Part shown: in pieces, positions 34,686 through 41,535 of the stretch
Numbering within the stretch: position 1 is the stretch's first letter
Layout of the letters: every line of letters begins with the position of its first letter
Source of the DNA: Pseudomonas oryzihabitans
GTDB taxonomy: Bacteria > Pseudomonadota > Gammaproteobacteria > Pseudomonadales > Pseudomonadaceae
Assembly (NCBI RefSeq): GCF_001518815.1
Contig: NZ_CP013987.1
Coordinates: 3,804,501-3,868,500, forward strand
Direction of reading: 5' to 3'
Length of the DNA stretch: 64,000 nucleotides
Notes under the pieces: generated by a model
Told to the model about the DNA's origin: nothing
Database searches by the model: none
What the model saw: the letters and a program-made list of their open reading frames with translations, nothing else
Made by a program: the position numbers and the translations under genes

Positions 34686-35968
34686 CCGGCCTCGGGCACG
34701 GCCGAGCGCCCGGCTCCCGCGGCGCTTGGCCGTCCTATCCCCAGCGCCATCACCGCCGCGACGATGCCGGTTAGCCCAGCCAATACCAGGGCCTCCTGGT
34801 AGGAACCGAAGTGCTCGCGCAGGGCGCCGGCGAGGAAGGCCGCGCAGGCGGCGCCGAGCATGTGGCCGCAGAACACCCAGCCGAACACCACCGGCGCGCT
34901 CTTTTCGCCAAAGCTCTGGTTGGTCAGCTTGACCGTGGGCGGCACGGTGGCGATCCAGTCCAGGCCGTAGAAGATGCCGAACAGCAGCAGTTGTTCGGGA
35001 GCGAAGCCGGAGAACGGCAGGTAGATGAGCGAGAGCCCGCGCAGGCTGTAGTAGACGAACAGCAGGCGACGCGGATCGTATCTGTCGGTCAGCCAGCCGG
35101 AGGCGGTGGTGCCCACCAGATCGAAGATGCCCATCAGCGCGAGGATCCCGGCGGCCTGCACCTGGGACAGGCCGTGGTCGTGGCCCATGGCGATGAAGTG
35201 GGTGCCGATCAGGCCATTGGTGGTGAAGCCGCAGACGAAGAAGGTCAGGAACAGCAGCCAGAAATCGCGCCGGCGGCTGGCAATGGCCAGGGTGCCGAGG
35301 GTCACGCGAAACAGGTTGCCCGGTGCGGTGGCGGCCGGCGCCTGATAGTCCGCCGGGGCACCATGGGGCCGCAGGCCGACGTCCGCCGGCCGCTCGGGCA
35401 GCAGCCAGGCCACCAGCGGGATCAGCGCCGCGCTGGCCACGGCCACGGTCAGCACCACTGTCTGCCAGCCCTCGTGACTGGCGAGATGGGCCAGCAGCGG
35501 CAGGAACACCAGGTTGCCGGTGGCGGTGCTGGCGGCGAGCAGGCCCATCATCAAGCCCCGGCGGGCGACGAACCAGCGATTGACGATGGCGGCGCCCAGC
35601 ACCATGGCCACGCAACCGGTACCCAGGCCGCTGAGCACGCCCCAGGTGGCGACCAGGTGCCAGGGCTCGCGCATCAGGGTGCTCAGGGCGGTAGCCAGGC
35701 TGATCAGGGTCAGGCCGCCGAGCAGGGTGCGACGGATGCCCAGGGTCTGCATCAGGGCGGCGGCGAAGGGCCCGACCAGGCCATAGAGAAAGATGCCGAT
35801 GGCGGCGGAAAGCGAGACCGTCTCACGACTCCAGCCAAAGGTCTCCTGCAACGGCAGCAGCAGTACGCCAGGCGTGGACCTCACCCCGGCCGAAACCAGC
35901 AGGGCGAGAAAGATCAGCGCCAGGACGATGAAGACGTAGCGTTGGCCGAGGGCGGGGGTTGTGGTCAT
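34682..35968 (-). CDS. MFS transporter (12 TM), unknown substrate
   Basis: A 428-residue major facilitator with the layout of the oxalate/formate-antiporter and monocarboxylate-like group: STPGVLLLPLQETFGWSRETVSLS in TM1-2, then GRP-poor loops and TNGLIGTHFIAMGHDHGL in TM7. Start 35968 (MTTTPALG) is preferred to 35977, as the sequence GGGAT lies at ribosome-site distance. It is not part of an evident operon: convergent with the aldonate transporter and followed upstream by repeats. It may serve an unrelated organic acid. Confidence 0.85.
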   Translation of the reverse strand: MTTTPALGQRYVFIVLALIFLALLVSAGVRSTPGVLLLPLQETFGWSRETVSLSAAIGIFLYGLVGPFAAALMQTLGIRRTLLGGLTLISLATALSTLMREPWHLVATWGVLSGLGTGCVAMVLGAAIVNRWFVARRGLMMGLLAASTATGNLVFLPLLAHLASHEGWQTVVLTVAVASAALIPLVAWLLPERPADVGLRPHGAPADYQAPAATAPGNLFRVTLGTLAIASRRRDFWLLFLTFFVCGFTTNGLIGTHFIAMGHDHGLSQVQAAGILALMGIFDLVGTTASGWLTDRYDPRRLLFVYYSLRGLSLIYLPFSGFAPEQLLLFGIFYGLDWIATVPPTVKLTNQSFGEKSAPVVFGWVFCGHMLGAACAAFLAGALREHFGSYQEALVLAGLTGIVAAVMALGIGRPSAAGAGRSAVPEAG

Positions 35969-36107
35969 GGCGATCATCCCGGATCGAGGAGGAATGACCC
36001 GAGTATCGCAGCGCTCGCGCCTTGGCGCTGGTCAAGCTGCCCCACGGATTCGGCCAGAATATGGCTGTCATGGGAAGAGGCCGTGGGCGAGCGCTGAGGC
36101 TCCGTCA

Positions 36108-36185
36108 TGTTGGGCTTCGCTTTCGCTCAGCGCCAACCTACGGGCGCTCCGCGTAGGTTGGGTTGAGCGAAAGCGAAGCCCAACA
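36108..36185. repeat. Inverted pair of GTAGGTTGGG-family hairpins with GAAA loop
   Basis: Two facing units with an 8-bp gap (GGCGCTCC). The plus unit reads GTTGGGTT-GA-GC-GAAA-GC-GA-AGCCCAAC on a GTAG foot, and the minus unit is its near-exact complement, so the whole forms a cruciform of about 34-bp arms. It sits 8 bp after the stop of the minus-strand LysR gene and may end its transcript. Confidence 0.8.
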
Positions 36186-36193
36186 CATCGATT

Positions 36194-37078
36194 TCAACCG
36201 ATCGCCCGCAACTCCTCGGCCAGGCGCTGGGCCAACCAGCGCGCCGCCGGCCCCGGCGCGGCATTGCGGCGCCAGGCCAGCTCCACCACCAAGGCCGGCG
36301 GCACCCAGTCGCAATCCAGCTCGGCCAGCAGGCCCTGGTAGGAGGGATAGCGCGCCACGTGCCGCGGCAGCCACCCCCAGCCCAGGCCGCGCATCAGCAA
36401 TTCGGCGAGTAGATAGAAGCTGTCGGCGCGCCAGACCTGGGGCGCGATCTGCTCGCCACCGGGATAGGGATGCTCCAGCGGCGCGATGAGCAGCTGACGG
36501 TGGCGGGCCAGTTCGCGCCGCCCTACCCCGCGCTGGCTGGCCAGGGGATGCTGGGCGCCGCAGGCGGTGACCTGGGCGACATCACCCAGGGCCTGGCGCT
36601 CCAGGGCCTGGGGCATGTGCTCATGGCGAAACAGCAGGCCGAGGTCGGCCTGGTCGGTCAGCAGCTTGCGCGCCACATCGCCCTGGGCGCCGCTGGTGAG
36701 CTGGACTTCCAGGTGCGGGAAGGCCGCGGCCAGGGCGTCCAGCGCATCGAGCACCGGCTGGTAGGGCATGGCTTCGTCCAGCGCCAGGCGCAACAATGGC
36801 TCCTGACCGGCGCAGAGGGCCTGGGCACGGCTGTCCAGCCGCTGGCATTGACGCAGGACCTCCCTCGCCTCCTCCAGCAAGGCCAGACCGGCCGCGGTGA
36901 TGACCGGCGTACGACCATTGCTGCGCTCGAACAGCGCGACGCCCAGATCGCTCTCCAGCAGAGCGATGGCGGTGCTCACCGCCGACTGCGCCCGTCCCAG
37001 ACGGCGCGCCATGGCGGAGAAGCTCGCGCCCTCGGCAACGCCGACGAATATCTCCAATTGCTCCAGATTCCATTGCAC
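36194..37078 (-). CDS. LysR family regulator, divergent from SMR pump
   Basis: A 294-residue LTTR: HTH in ASFSAMARRLGRAQSAVSTAIALLESDLGVALFERS, then the periplasmic-binding-like domain. It diverges from an SMR efflux gene, and the 85-bp gap holds an inverted repeat (GATAGGTA-N8-TACCTATC), so it most likely controls that pump and itself. The inducer is unknown. The start MQWNLEQLEIF is the standard LTTR opening. Confidence 0.92.
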   Translation of the reverse strand: MQWNLEQLEIFVGVAEGASFSAMARRLGRAQSAVSTAIALLESDLGVALFERSNGRTPVITAAGLALLEEAREVLRQCQRLDSRAQALCAGQEPLLRLALDEAMPYQPVLDALDALAAAFPHLEVQLTSGAQGDVARKLLTDQADLGLLFRHEHMPQALERQALGDVAQVTACGAQHPLASQRGVGRRELARHRQLLIAPLEHPYPGGEQIAPQVWRADSFYLLAELLMRGLGWGWLPRHVARYPSYQGLLAELDCDWVPPALVVELAWRRNAAPGPAARWLAQRLAEELRAIG

Positions 37079-37095
37079 GACCCATCTCCTCGACG

Positions 37096-37119
37096 GATAG
37101 GTATCAACTTTTACCTATC
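37096..37119. promoter_or_regulatory. LysR-type operator between lysR and SMR genes
   Basis: GATAGGTA, eight bases (TCAACTTT), TACCTATC: perfect 8-bp arms in the divergent promoter region, containing ATAGGTAT-like half-sites. Lies 45 bp upstream of the SMR start. Confidence 0.7.
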
Positions 37120-37163
37120 GCAGATTAAGCGAAGAATGGGCGCATTCGACAGGAGGAATCATC

Positions 37164-37496
37164 ATGAGCGGATACATCTACCTGGCCATCGCCATCGCCG
37201 CCGAAGTCGTCGCCACCACCTCCATGAAGGCCATCAGTGGCTTCAGCAAGCCACTGCCACTGTTTCTGGTCATCACTGGCTACGGCCTGGCCTTCTGGAT
37301 GCTGACCCTGGTGGTGCGCAGCATCCCCGTGGGCGTCGCCTACGCCATCTGGGCCGGGCTGGGCATCGTGCTGGTCAGCATCGCCGCGGCGGTGCTCTAC
37401 GATCAGAAGCTGGACCTGCCGGCCATGCTGGGCATGGGGCTGATCGTCGCCGGGGTGGTGGTGATCCAGCTGTTTTCGGGCAGCACCGGGCATTGA
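37164..37496 (+). CDS. SMR (EmrE/QacE-type) multidrug efflux protein
   Basis: A 110-residue protein with four TM helices. The essential membrane glutamate of the family is in IAIAAEVVATTSMK (Glu14), and the later helix motif is YAIWAGLGIVLVSI. It functions as a dual-topology dimer exchanging protons for small cationic drugs or guanidinium-like compounds. An excellent ribosome site (AGGAGGAAT) precedes the start. Probably controlled by the divergent LysR protein, which is unusual for this family only in that many SMRs lack a dedicated regulator. Confidence 0.94.
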   Translation: MSGYIYLAIAIAAEVVATTSMKAISGFSKPLPLFLVITGYGLAFWMLTLVVRSIPVGVAYAIWAGLGIVLVSIAAAVLYDQKLDLPAMLGMGLIVAGVVVIQLFSGSTGH

Positions 37497-37525
37497 GACC
37501 AGCGGCGTCACGGAGCGTGTAAAAT

Positions 37526-37566
37526 CACGAATCGTGGTTTTTATTCAATAAAATCCACGATTCGTG
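37526..37566. promoter_or_regulatory. 41-bp inverted repeat before FAD oxidoreductase operon
   Basis: CACGAATCGTGG, then T, TTTTATT, C, AATAAAA, T, then CCACGATTCGTG. The two 12-bp arms are exact complements, and each is itself nearly palindromic (CACGA-N-TCGTG); the AT-rich middle is palindromic too. It ends 25 bp before the start of the oxidoreductase gene. It may be a two-site operator with the promoter inside, or a bidirectional terminator after the SMR gene. Confidence 0.65.
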
Positions 37567-37591
37567 GTTTCCCAAGATAAGTAGGCCGTTC

Positions 37592-38767
37592 ATGTCCCAA
37601 CCCTGGTCCACCGATATCCTCATCGTCGGCGGCGGCGTCGCCGGCCTCTGGCTCAACGCCCGTCTCAGACGCGCCGGCTACGCCACCGTGCTGGTGGAGA
37701 CCTGCGCCCTGGGCGGCGGCCAGAGCGGCAAGTCCCAGGGCATCATCCACGGCGGCACCAAATATGCCCTGACCGGCATGCTCACCGGTGCCTCCGAGGC
37801 CATCGCCGACATGCCGCGGCGCTGGCGCGAGAGCCTGGCCGGCAGCGGCGAGCTGGATCTTTCCGGCGTACGCCTGCTCTCCGAAGCCCATTACCTCTGG
37901 TCGCCCGGCAGCCTGGCCGGCAACCTCACCAGCTTCTTCGCCAGCAAGGCGGTGCGCGGCCGGGTGGATGCGGTCAAGGGCGACGAACTGCCCCCGGCCC
38001 TGCGCGACCGCGCCTTCAAGGGCAAGGTCTATCGCCTGGCCGAGCTGGTGCTGGATGTGCCCAGCCTGGTCGCGCGCCTGGCCGAACTGGCCGGCGACAG
38101 CCTGCTGGCCGGGCATGACCTCCAGCCCTTGCGCGAAGAGGGCGAACTGACCGGTCTGGTGGTGGACGGCCAGGCCATCCGTGCCCGCCGTATCGTGCTC
38201 ACCGCCGGCGCCGGCATGGCCGACCTGCTCCAGGCGCTCCACCTCGAACAGCCGGCCATGCAGCGCCGCCCGCTGCACATGGTGGTGGTCAAGGGGCCCA
38301 TGCTCAAACCCCTCTATGCCCACTGCCTGGGCGGCGGTCCCAAGCCGCGCCTGACCATCACCAGCCACCCCACCGCCGACGGCCAATGGCTGTGGTACCT
38401 GGGCGGCGACCTGGCCGAGGCCGAGGGCGTGGCCCGTGAGCCAGCGGCGCAGATCGCCACGGCGCGGGAAGAACTGCAGCGCCTGCTGCCCTGGATCGAT
38501 TTCGCGGGCGCCCAGTGGGCGACCCTCAGGGTGGACCGTGCCGAGCCGGCGCAATCCGGGCTGGTGCGGCCGGACAACGCCTTCCTCGCCGAGGAAGGCC
38601 GCCTGCTGGTGGGCTGGCCGACCAAGCTGGCGCTGTCGCCGGACCTGGCCGACCGGGTCCTGGCCCATCTCGACCGTGACGGTATCCGGCCGGGACAGCA
38701 TCCCACCCTGCCCGCCCACCCGCAGCCACCAGTGGCCGCGCCCTTCTGGGAGGAATTGCTGCCATGA
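37592..38767 (+). CDS. FAD-dependent oxidoreductase (DAO family)
   Basis: A 391-residue flavoprotein of the D-amino-acid oxidase / glycerol-3-phosphate dehydrogenase fold. The dinucleotide motif is ILIVGGGVAGLWL (residues 9-21); a GxGxxG-to-HGGTKY stretch (GKSQGIIHGGTKYALTG) is like glycerol-3-phosphate dehydrogenases; the C-terminal flavin segment is GRLLVGWPTKLALSPDLADR. It overlaps the following aldo/keto reductase gene by four bases (ATGA), so the two work together. A hydroxy acid, polyol or amine is the likely substrate; I cannot say which. The start follows the 41-bp inverted repeat. Confidence 0.8.
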   Translation: MSQPWSTDILIVGGGVAGLWLNARLRRAGYATVLVETCALGGGQSGKSQGIIHGGTKYALTGMLTGASEAIADMPRRWRESLAGSGELDLSGVRLLSEAHYLWSPGSLAGNLTSFFASKAVRGRVDAVKGDELPPALRDRAFKGKVYRLAELVLDVPSLVARLAELAGDSLLAGHDLQPLREEGELTGLVVDGQAIRARRIVLTAGAGMADLLQALHLEQPAMQRRPLHMVVVKGPMLKPLYAHCLGGGPKPRLTITSHPTADGQWLWYLGGDLAEAEGVAREPAAQIATAREELQRLLPWIDFAGAQWATLRVDRAEPAQSGLVRPDNAFLAEEGRLLVGWPTKLALSPDLADRVLAHLDRDGIRPGQHPTLPAHPQPPVAAPFWEELLP

Positions 38768-39579
38768 GCCTGCGCGATCTGCACGGCCTGCACCGCGCCC
38801 TGGGTAGCACCGGTCTCCAGATTTCCCCTCTAGGCCTGGGTACGGTCAAGTTCGGCCGCGACCAGGGCGTGAAGTACCCCAATGGCTTCACCATCCCCGA
38901 CGACCGCACCGCCGCCGACTTGCTGAGCCTGGCCCGCGAGCTGGGCATCAACCTGCTGGACACCGCTCCCGCCTATGGTCGCAGCGAAGAACGCCTGGGC
39001 CCGCTGCTGCGCGGCCAGCGCCAGCACTGGGTGATCGCCAGCAAGGTGGGTGAGGAGTTCGAAGGCGGGCTGTCCAGCTTCGACTTCAGTCCGGCGCACA
39101 CCCGTCGTTCGGTGGAACGCAGCCTGAAGCGCCTGGAAACCGATTGGCTGGACCTGGTACTGGTGCACTCCGACGGCAACGATCTGAGCATTCTCCAAGA
39201 CAGTGGCTGCTACGAGACCCTGGCCGAGCTCAAGCGCAAAGGCCTGATCCGCGCCTTCGGCTTTTCCGGCAAGACCGTCGCCGGCGGCCTCAAGGCGTTG
39301 GAGACCGGCGATTGCGCCATGGTCACCTTCAACCTCAACGAAGACGCCGAGATCCCGGTGATCCAGGCCGCCGCCGCCCAGGGCAAGGGCATCCTGATCA
39401 AGAAGGCCCTGGCCAGCGGCCATGCGGTGCTGGGCGCCGGCCAGGATCCGGTGCGGGCGAGCTTCGCCCGGGTCTTTGGCGAGCCGGGGGTGACCAGTGC
39501 GATAGTCGGCACTATCGATCCCCTGCACCTGTCACATAATGTCCGTACCCTGGCCGACGTGATCACCGCTCGGCCCTGA
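38764..39579 (+). CDS. Aldo/keto reductase
   Basis: A 271-residue NAD(P)H-dependent AKR. The catalytic tetrad is complete: Asp66 and Tyr71 (LLDTAPAYGRSEERLG), Lys94 (VIASKVGEE) and His135 (LVLVHSDGND). It interconverts a carbonyl and an alcohol. It is translationally coupled to the FAD oxidoreductase, suggesting a two-step oxidation/reduction or recycling of one substrate. A 14-bp-stem hairpin follows the gene. Related to YakC/L-galactose-dehydrogenase-like AKRs by general pattern only. Confidence 0.88.
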   Translation: MSLRDLHGLHRALGSTGLQISPLGLGTVKFGRDQGVKYPNGFTIPDDRTAADLLSLARELGINLLDTAPAYGRSEERLGPLLRGQRQHWVIASKVGEEFEGGLSSFDFSPAHTRRSVERSLKRLETDWLDLVLVHSDGNDLSILQDSGCYETLAELKRKGLIRAFGFSGKTVAGGLKALETGDCAMVTFNLNEDAEIPVIQAAAAQGKGILIKKALASGHAVLGAGQDPVRASFARVFGEPGVTSAIVGTIDPLHLSHNVRTLADVITARP

Positions 39580-39616
39580 TCCAGAGCCTTTCGCTGAACC
39601 CTTGCTTCCGTTCGCT

Positions 39617-39651
39617 GGACGCGCCATCCGGTCGCCCCGGATGGCGCGTCC
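39617..39651 (+). terminator. Terminator-like hairpin after aldo/keto reductase
   Basis: GGACGCGCCATCCG, seven-base loop, CGGATGGCGCGTCC: perfect 14-bp stem, no T-run. It separates the FAD/AKR operon from the next gene. Confidence 0.6.
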
Positions 39652-39677
39652 GCGGCACACAACAACAGGAGTCGGCC

Positions 39678-40574
39678 ATGCCCCAGCTCATCGCCCGCCA
39701 CAACCCCAAGGCGTTCAAGACCCTATCGCTCGCGGTGGAGGCCAATCACGACGGCCTCAGCTACCAGGCCCTCGGCCAGCCGCTGAATTTCAGCGAGATG
39801 CTGGAGCGGCGCCAACCGATCGAAATCGCCGACGCCCAGCAGTTCAGTGCCAAGCTCGCCAATCTGGGCGTCTCGGTCCGCCTCACCCTCAACTGGCAGG
39901 GCCAGGATCACTGGCTGCTGGTGCGCCAGCGCCGGCCCGATCGCGGCGACGTGGTGCTCAAGCTGATCTCCGGCTATATCCCGACCCACGAACTGGCCCT
40001 GCCGCTGCTCACCGCCGTGCAGGAGGTGGCCGAGGAATGCCTGATCGAGACGCCGCGCGGCTGGCTGGCCGGACGCTTCGCCGACACCTGGCTGCCGACG
40101 CCCTATGCCCCCGCCCTGCCCTATCGCGAGGACGTGGCCTTCCGCCTGACCCCGCGCTCGGGGGCGGCACGGCCGGTGCGCTGCGGCAGCCTGGCGCTAC
40201 TGGAGCGTCCGCGCGCCTATGTGCACACCCCCACCGCCTCGCTCCAGCTGGTCTATGACCTGCTGCTGGAGTTGCCCAAGGAGTGCAAGGCGCCAAGCCT
40301 GTTCCACGTCGACGAGAAGATCGAGAACGGCCAGTTGCTCGCACGTCTCGCCCGCCAGCGCCCGGATCTCTATCTGGTCGCCCTGGACGACGGCAAGCCC
40401 ACCGGTGAGCTCTATACCCTGTCCGCCGGCCAGCGCCTGCCCGTGTCGACCCGCGGCCTCTGGCTGTCGGAAAGCTTCGCCCGCCAGGACGGCTGGCTGG
40501 TCCATGACAGCCGGGTGCGCTGGCGCGACTGGTTGGAGCGCATGGCGCCGCAGAGCGCCCTGCAGCGGGCCTAG
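39678..40574 (+). CDS. Hypothetical protein with divergent Nudix-like segment
   Basis: A 298-residue cytoplasmic protein without signal or TM. I do not recognise a named family. In the middle, a segment from GYIPTHE to QEVAEECLI (about residues 95-119) looks like a Nudix box: G-x5-E is exact, and Q-E-x-x-E-E follows at nine rather than seven residues, with Gln for Arg and Leu for Gly. The rest of the protein is rich in beta-like segments (VRLTLNWQGQDHWLLVRQRR before the box; AYVHTPTASLQLVYDLLLEL after). A strong ribosome site (ACAGGAG) precedes the start. It may be a Nudix-fold protein with altered chemistry. Gene real, function unknown. Confidence 0.75.
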   Translation: MPQLIARHNPKAFKTLSLAVEANHDGLSYQALGQPLNFSEMLERRQPIEIADAQQFSAKLANLGVSVRLTLNWQGQDHWLLVRQRRPDRGDVVLKLISGYIPTHELALPLLTAVQEVAEECLIETPRGWLAGRFADTWLPTPYAPALPYREDVAFRLTPRSGAARPVRCGSLALLERPRAYVHTPTASLQLVYDLLLELPKECKAPSLFHVDEKIENGQLLARLARQRPDLYLVALDDGKPTGELYTLSAGQRLPVSTRGLWLSESFARQDGWLVHDSRVRWRDWLERMAPQSALQRA

Positions 40575-40587
40575 GACACGAGAGGAA

Positions 40588-41331
40588 TCAGTCGCCCCCC
40601 GCGCGGCGTTCACCGGTGACGCCGCCGGCCGCGGCCTGGACCCGGCCGGCTAGCCGCGAAAAGGGCAGCGTCTGGATCCACACGGTGCCATGGCCGCTCA
40701 GGGTCGTCAGCACCAGACCCTCACCGCCGAACAGCATGCTGCGCAGCCCCCCGGCCAGCTTGATGTTGTAGTCGATGCCACTGGTGAAACCCACCAGGCA
40801 GCCGGTATCCAGGCGCAGCGTTTCGCCCCTTAGCTCCTTGCGGATCACCGTGCCCCCGGCATGCACGAAGGCCATGCCATCGCCTTCCAGCCGCTGCAGG
40901 ATGAAGCCCTCGCCACCGAAGAAACCGGCGCCCAGGCGGCGGGTGAAGGCCACGCCGATGCGGGTACCCCTGGCGGCGCAGAGAAAGGAATCGCGCTGGC
41001 AGAACAGGGTGCCGCCCAGAGCCGCCAGATCCAGCGGGATCACCTGGCCCGGATAGGGCGCGGCAAAGGCGACGTGGCGCTTCTCCCGGCCCTCATTGGT
41101 GAAATGGGTCATGAACAGCGACTCCCCGCCAAGCATCCGCTTGCCGGCGCCCCAGAGCTTGCCGAGCAGCCCGGCGGAGCCATCGCCCATACGCGCGGTG
41201 AAGTCGATGTCGGCCTCCATGTAGGTCATGGCACCGGCCTCGGCGATCACCGTCTCGCCGGGATCGAGACCGATCTCCACGGCCTGCAGGGATTCGCCGA
41301 GGATGCGATGGTCGAGGATATGGCTGGCCAT
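40588..41331 (-). CDS. TIGR00266/AIM24 family protein
   Basis: A 247-residue protein of the AIM24/TIGR00266 family, built from repeated beta-strands: [44 protein letters not shown] and [21 protein letters not shown]. The glycine-rich beta-trefoil/prism fold is typical. Family role is unclear; members are sometimes associated with membranes or tellurium resistance-like loci. Convergent with the Nudix-like gene (13 bp apart) and divergent from the molybdoenzyme gene. Confidence 0.9.
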   Translation of the reverse strand: MASHILDHRILGESLQAVEIGLDPGETVIAEAGAMTYMEADIDFTARMGDGSAGLLGKLWGAGKRMLGGESLFMTHFTNEGREKRHVAFAAPYPGQVIPLDLAALGGTLFCQRDSFLCAARGTRIGVAFTRRLGAGFFGGEGFILQRLEGDGMAFVHAGGTVIRKELRGETLRLDTGCLVGFTSGIDYNIKLAGGLRSMLFGGEGLVLTTLSGHGTVWIQTLPFSRLAGRVQAAAGGVTGERRAGGD

Positions 41332-41481
41332 TATGGGCTTTCTCGGTAGCTGCGGAAGCGTCCAGCCTAGCAGTCACCGGCCGCCTTGGCGCGCCTCTTC
41401 AGGTCACTGAACGGCGCTTCGCTGTCGGCTCGCACTCGTCGGCCCGGCAGCCAGACGGTGGAACGCCAGCCCGCTTCCAGG

Positions 41482-41535
41482 GTTCACCTCTAGGTACCCG
41501 CCGGCTTCCTGTCCGGCTCAGTTCCAGAGGTGAAC
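41482..41535 (+). promoter_or_regulatory. Hairpin sequestering the fdhF/ydeP ribosome site
   Basis: GTTCACCTCT (41482-41491) is the exact complement of AGAGGTGAAC (41526-41535), which contains the Shine-Dalgarno sequence and abuts the ATG at 41536. Inside, GCCGG (41500-41504) pairs with CCGGC (41513-41517). In mRNA the ribosome site would be buried in a 10-bp stem. It could be a translational switch, such as a thermometer, or a protein or sRNA target. Confidence 0.6.
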
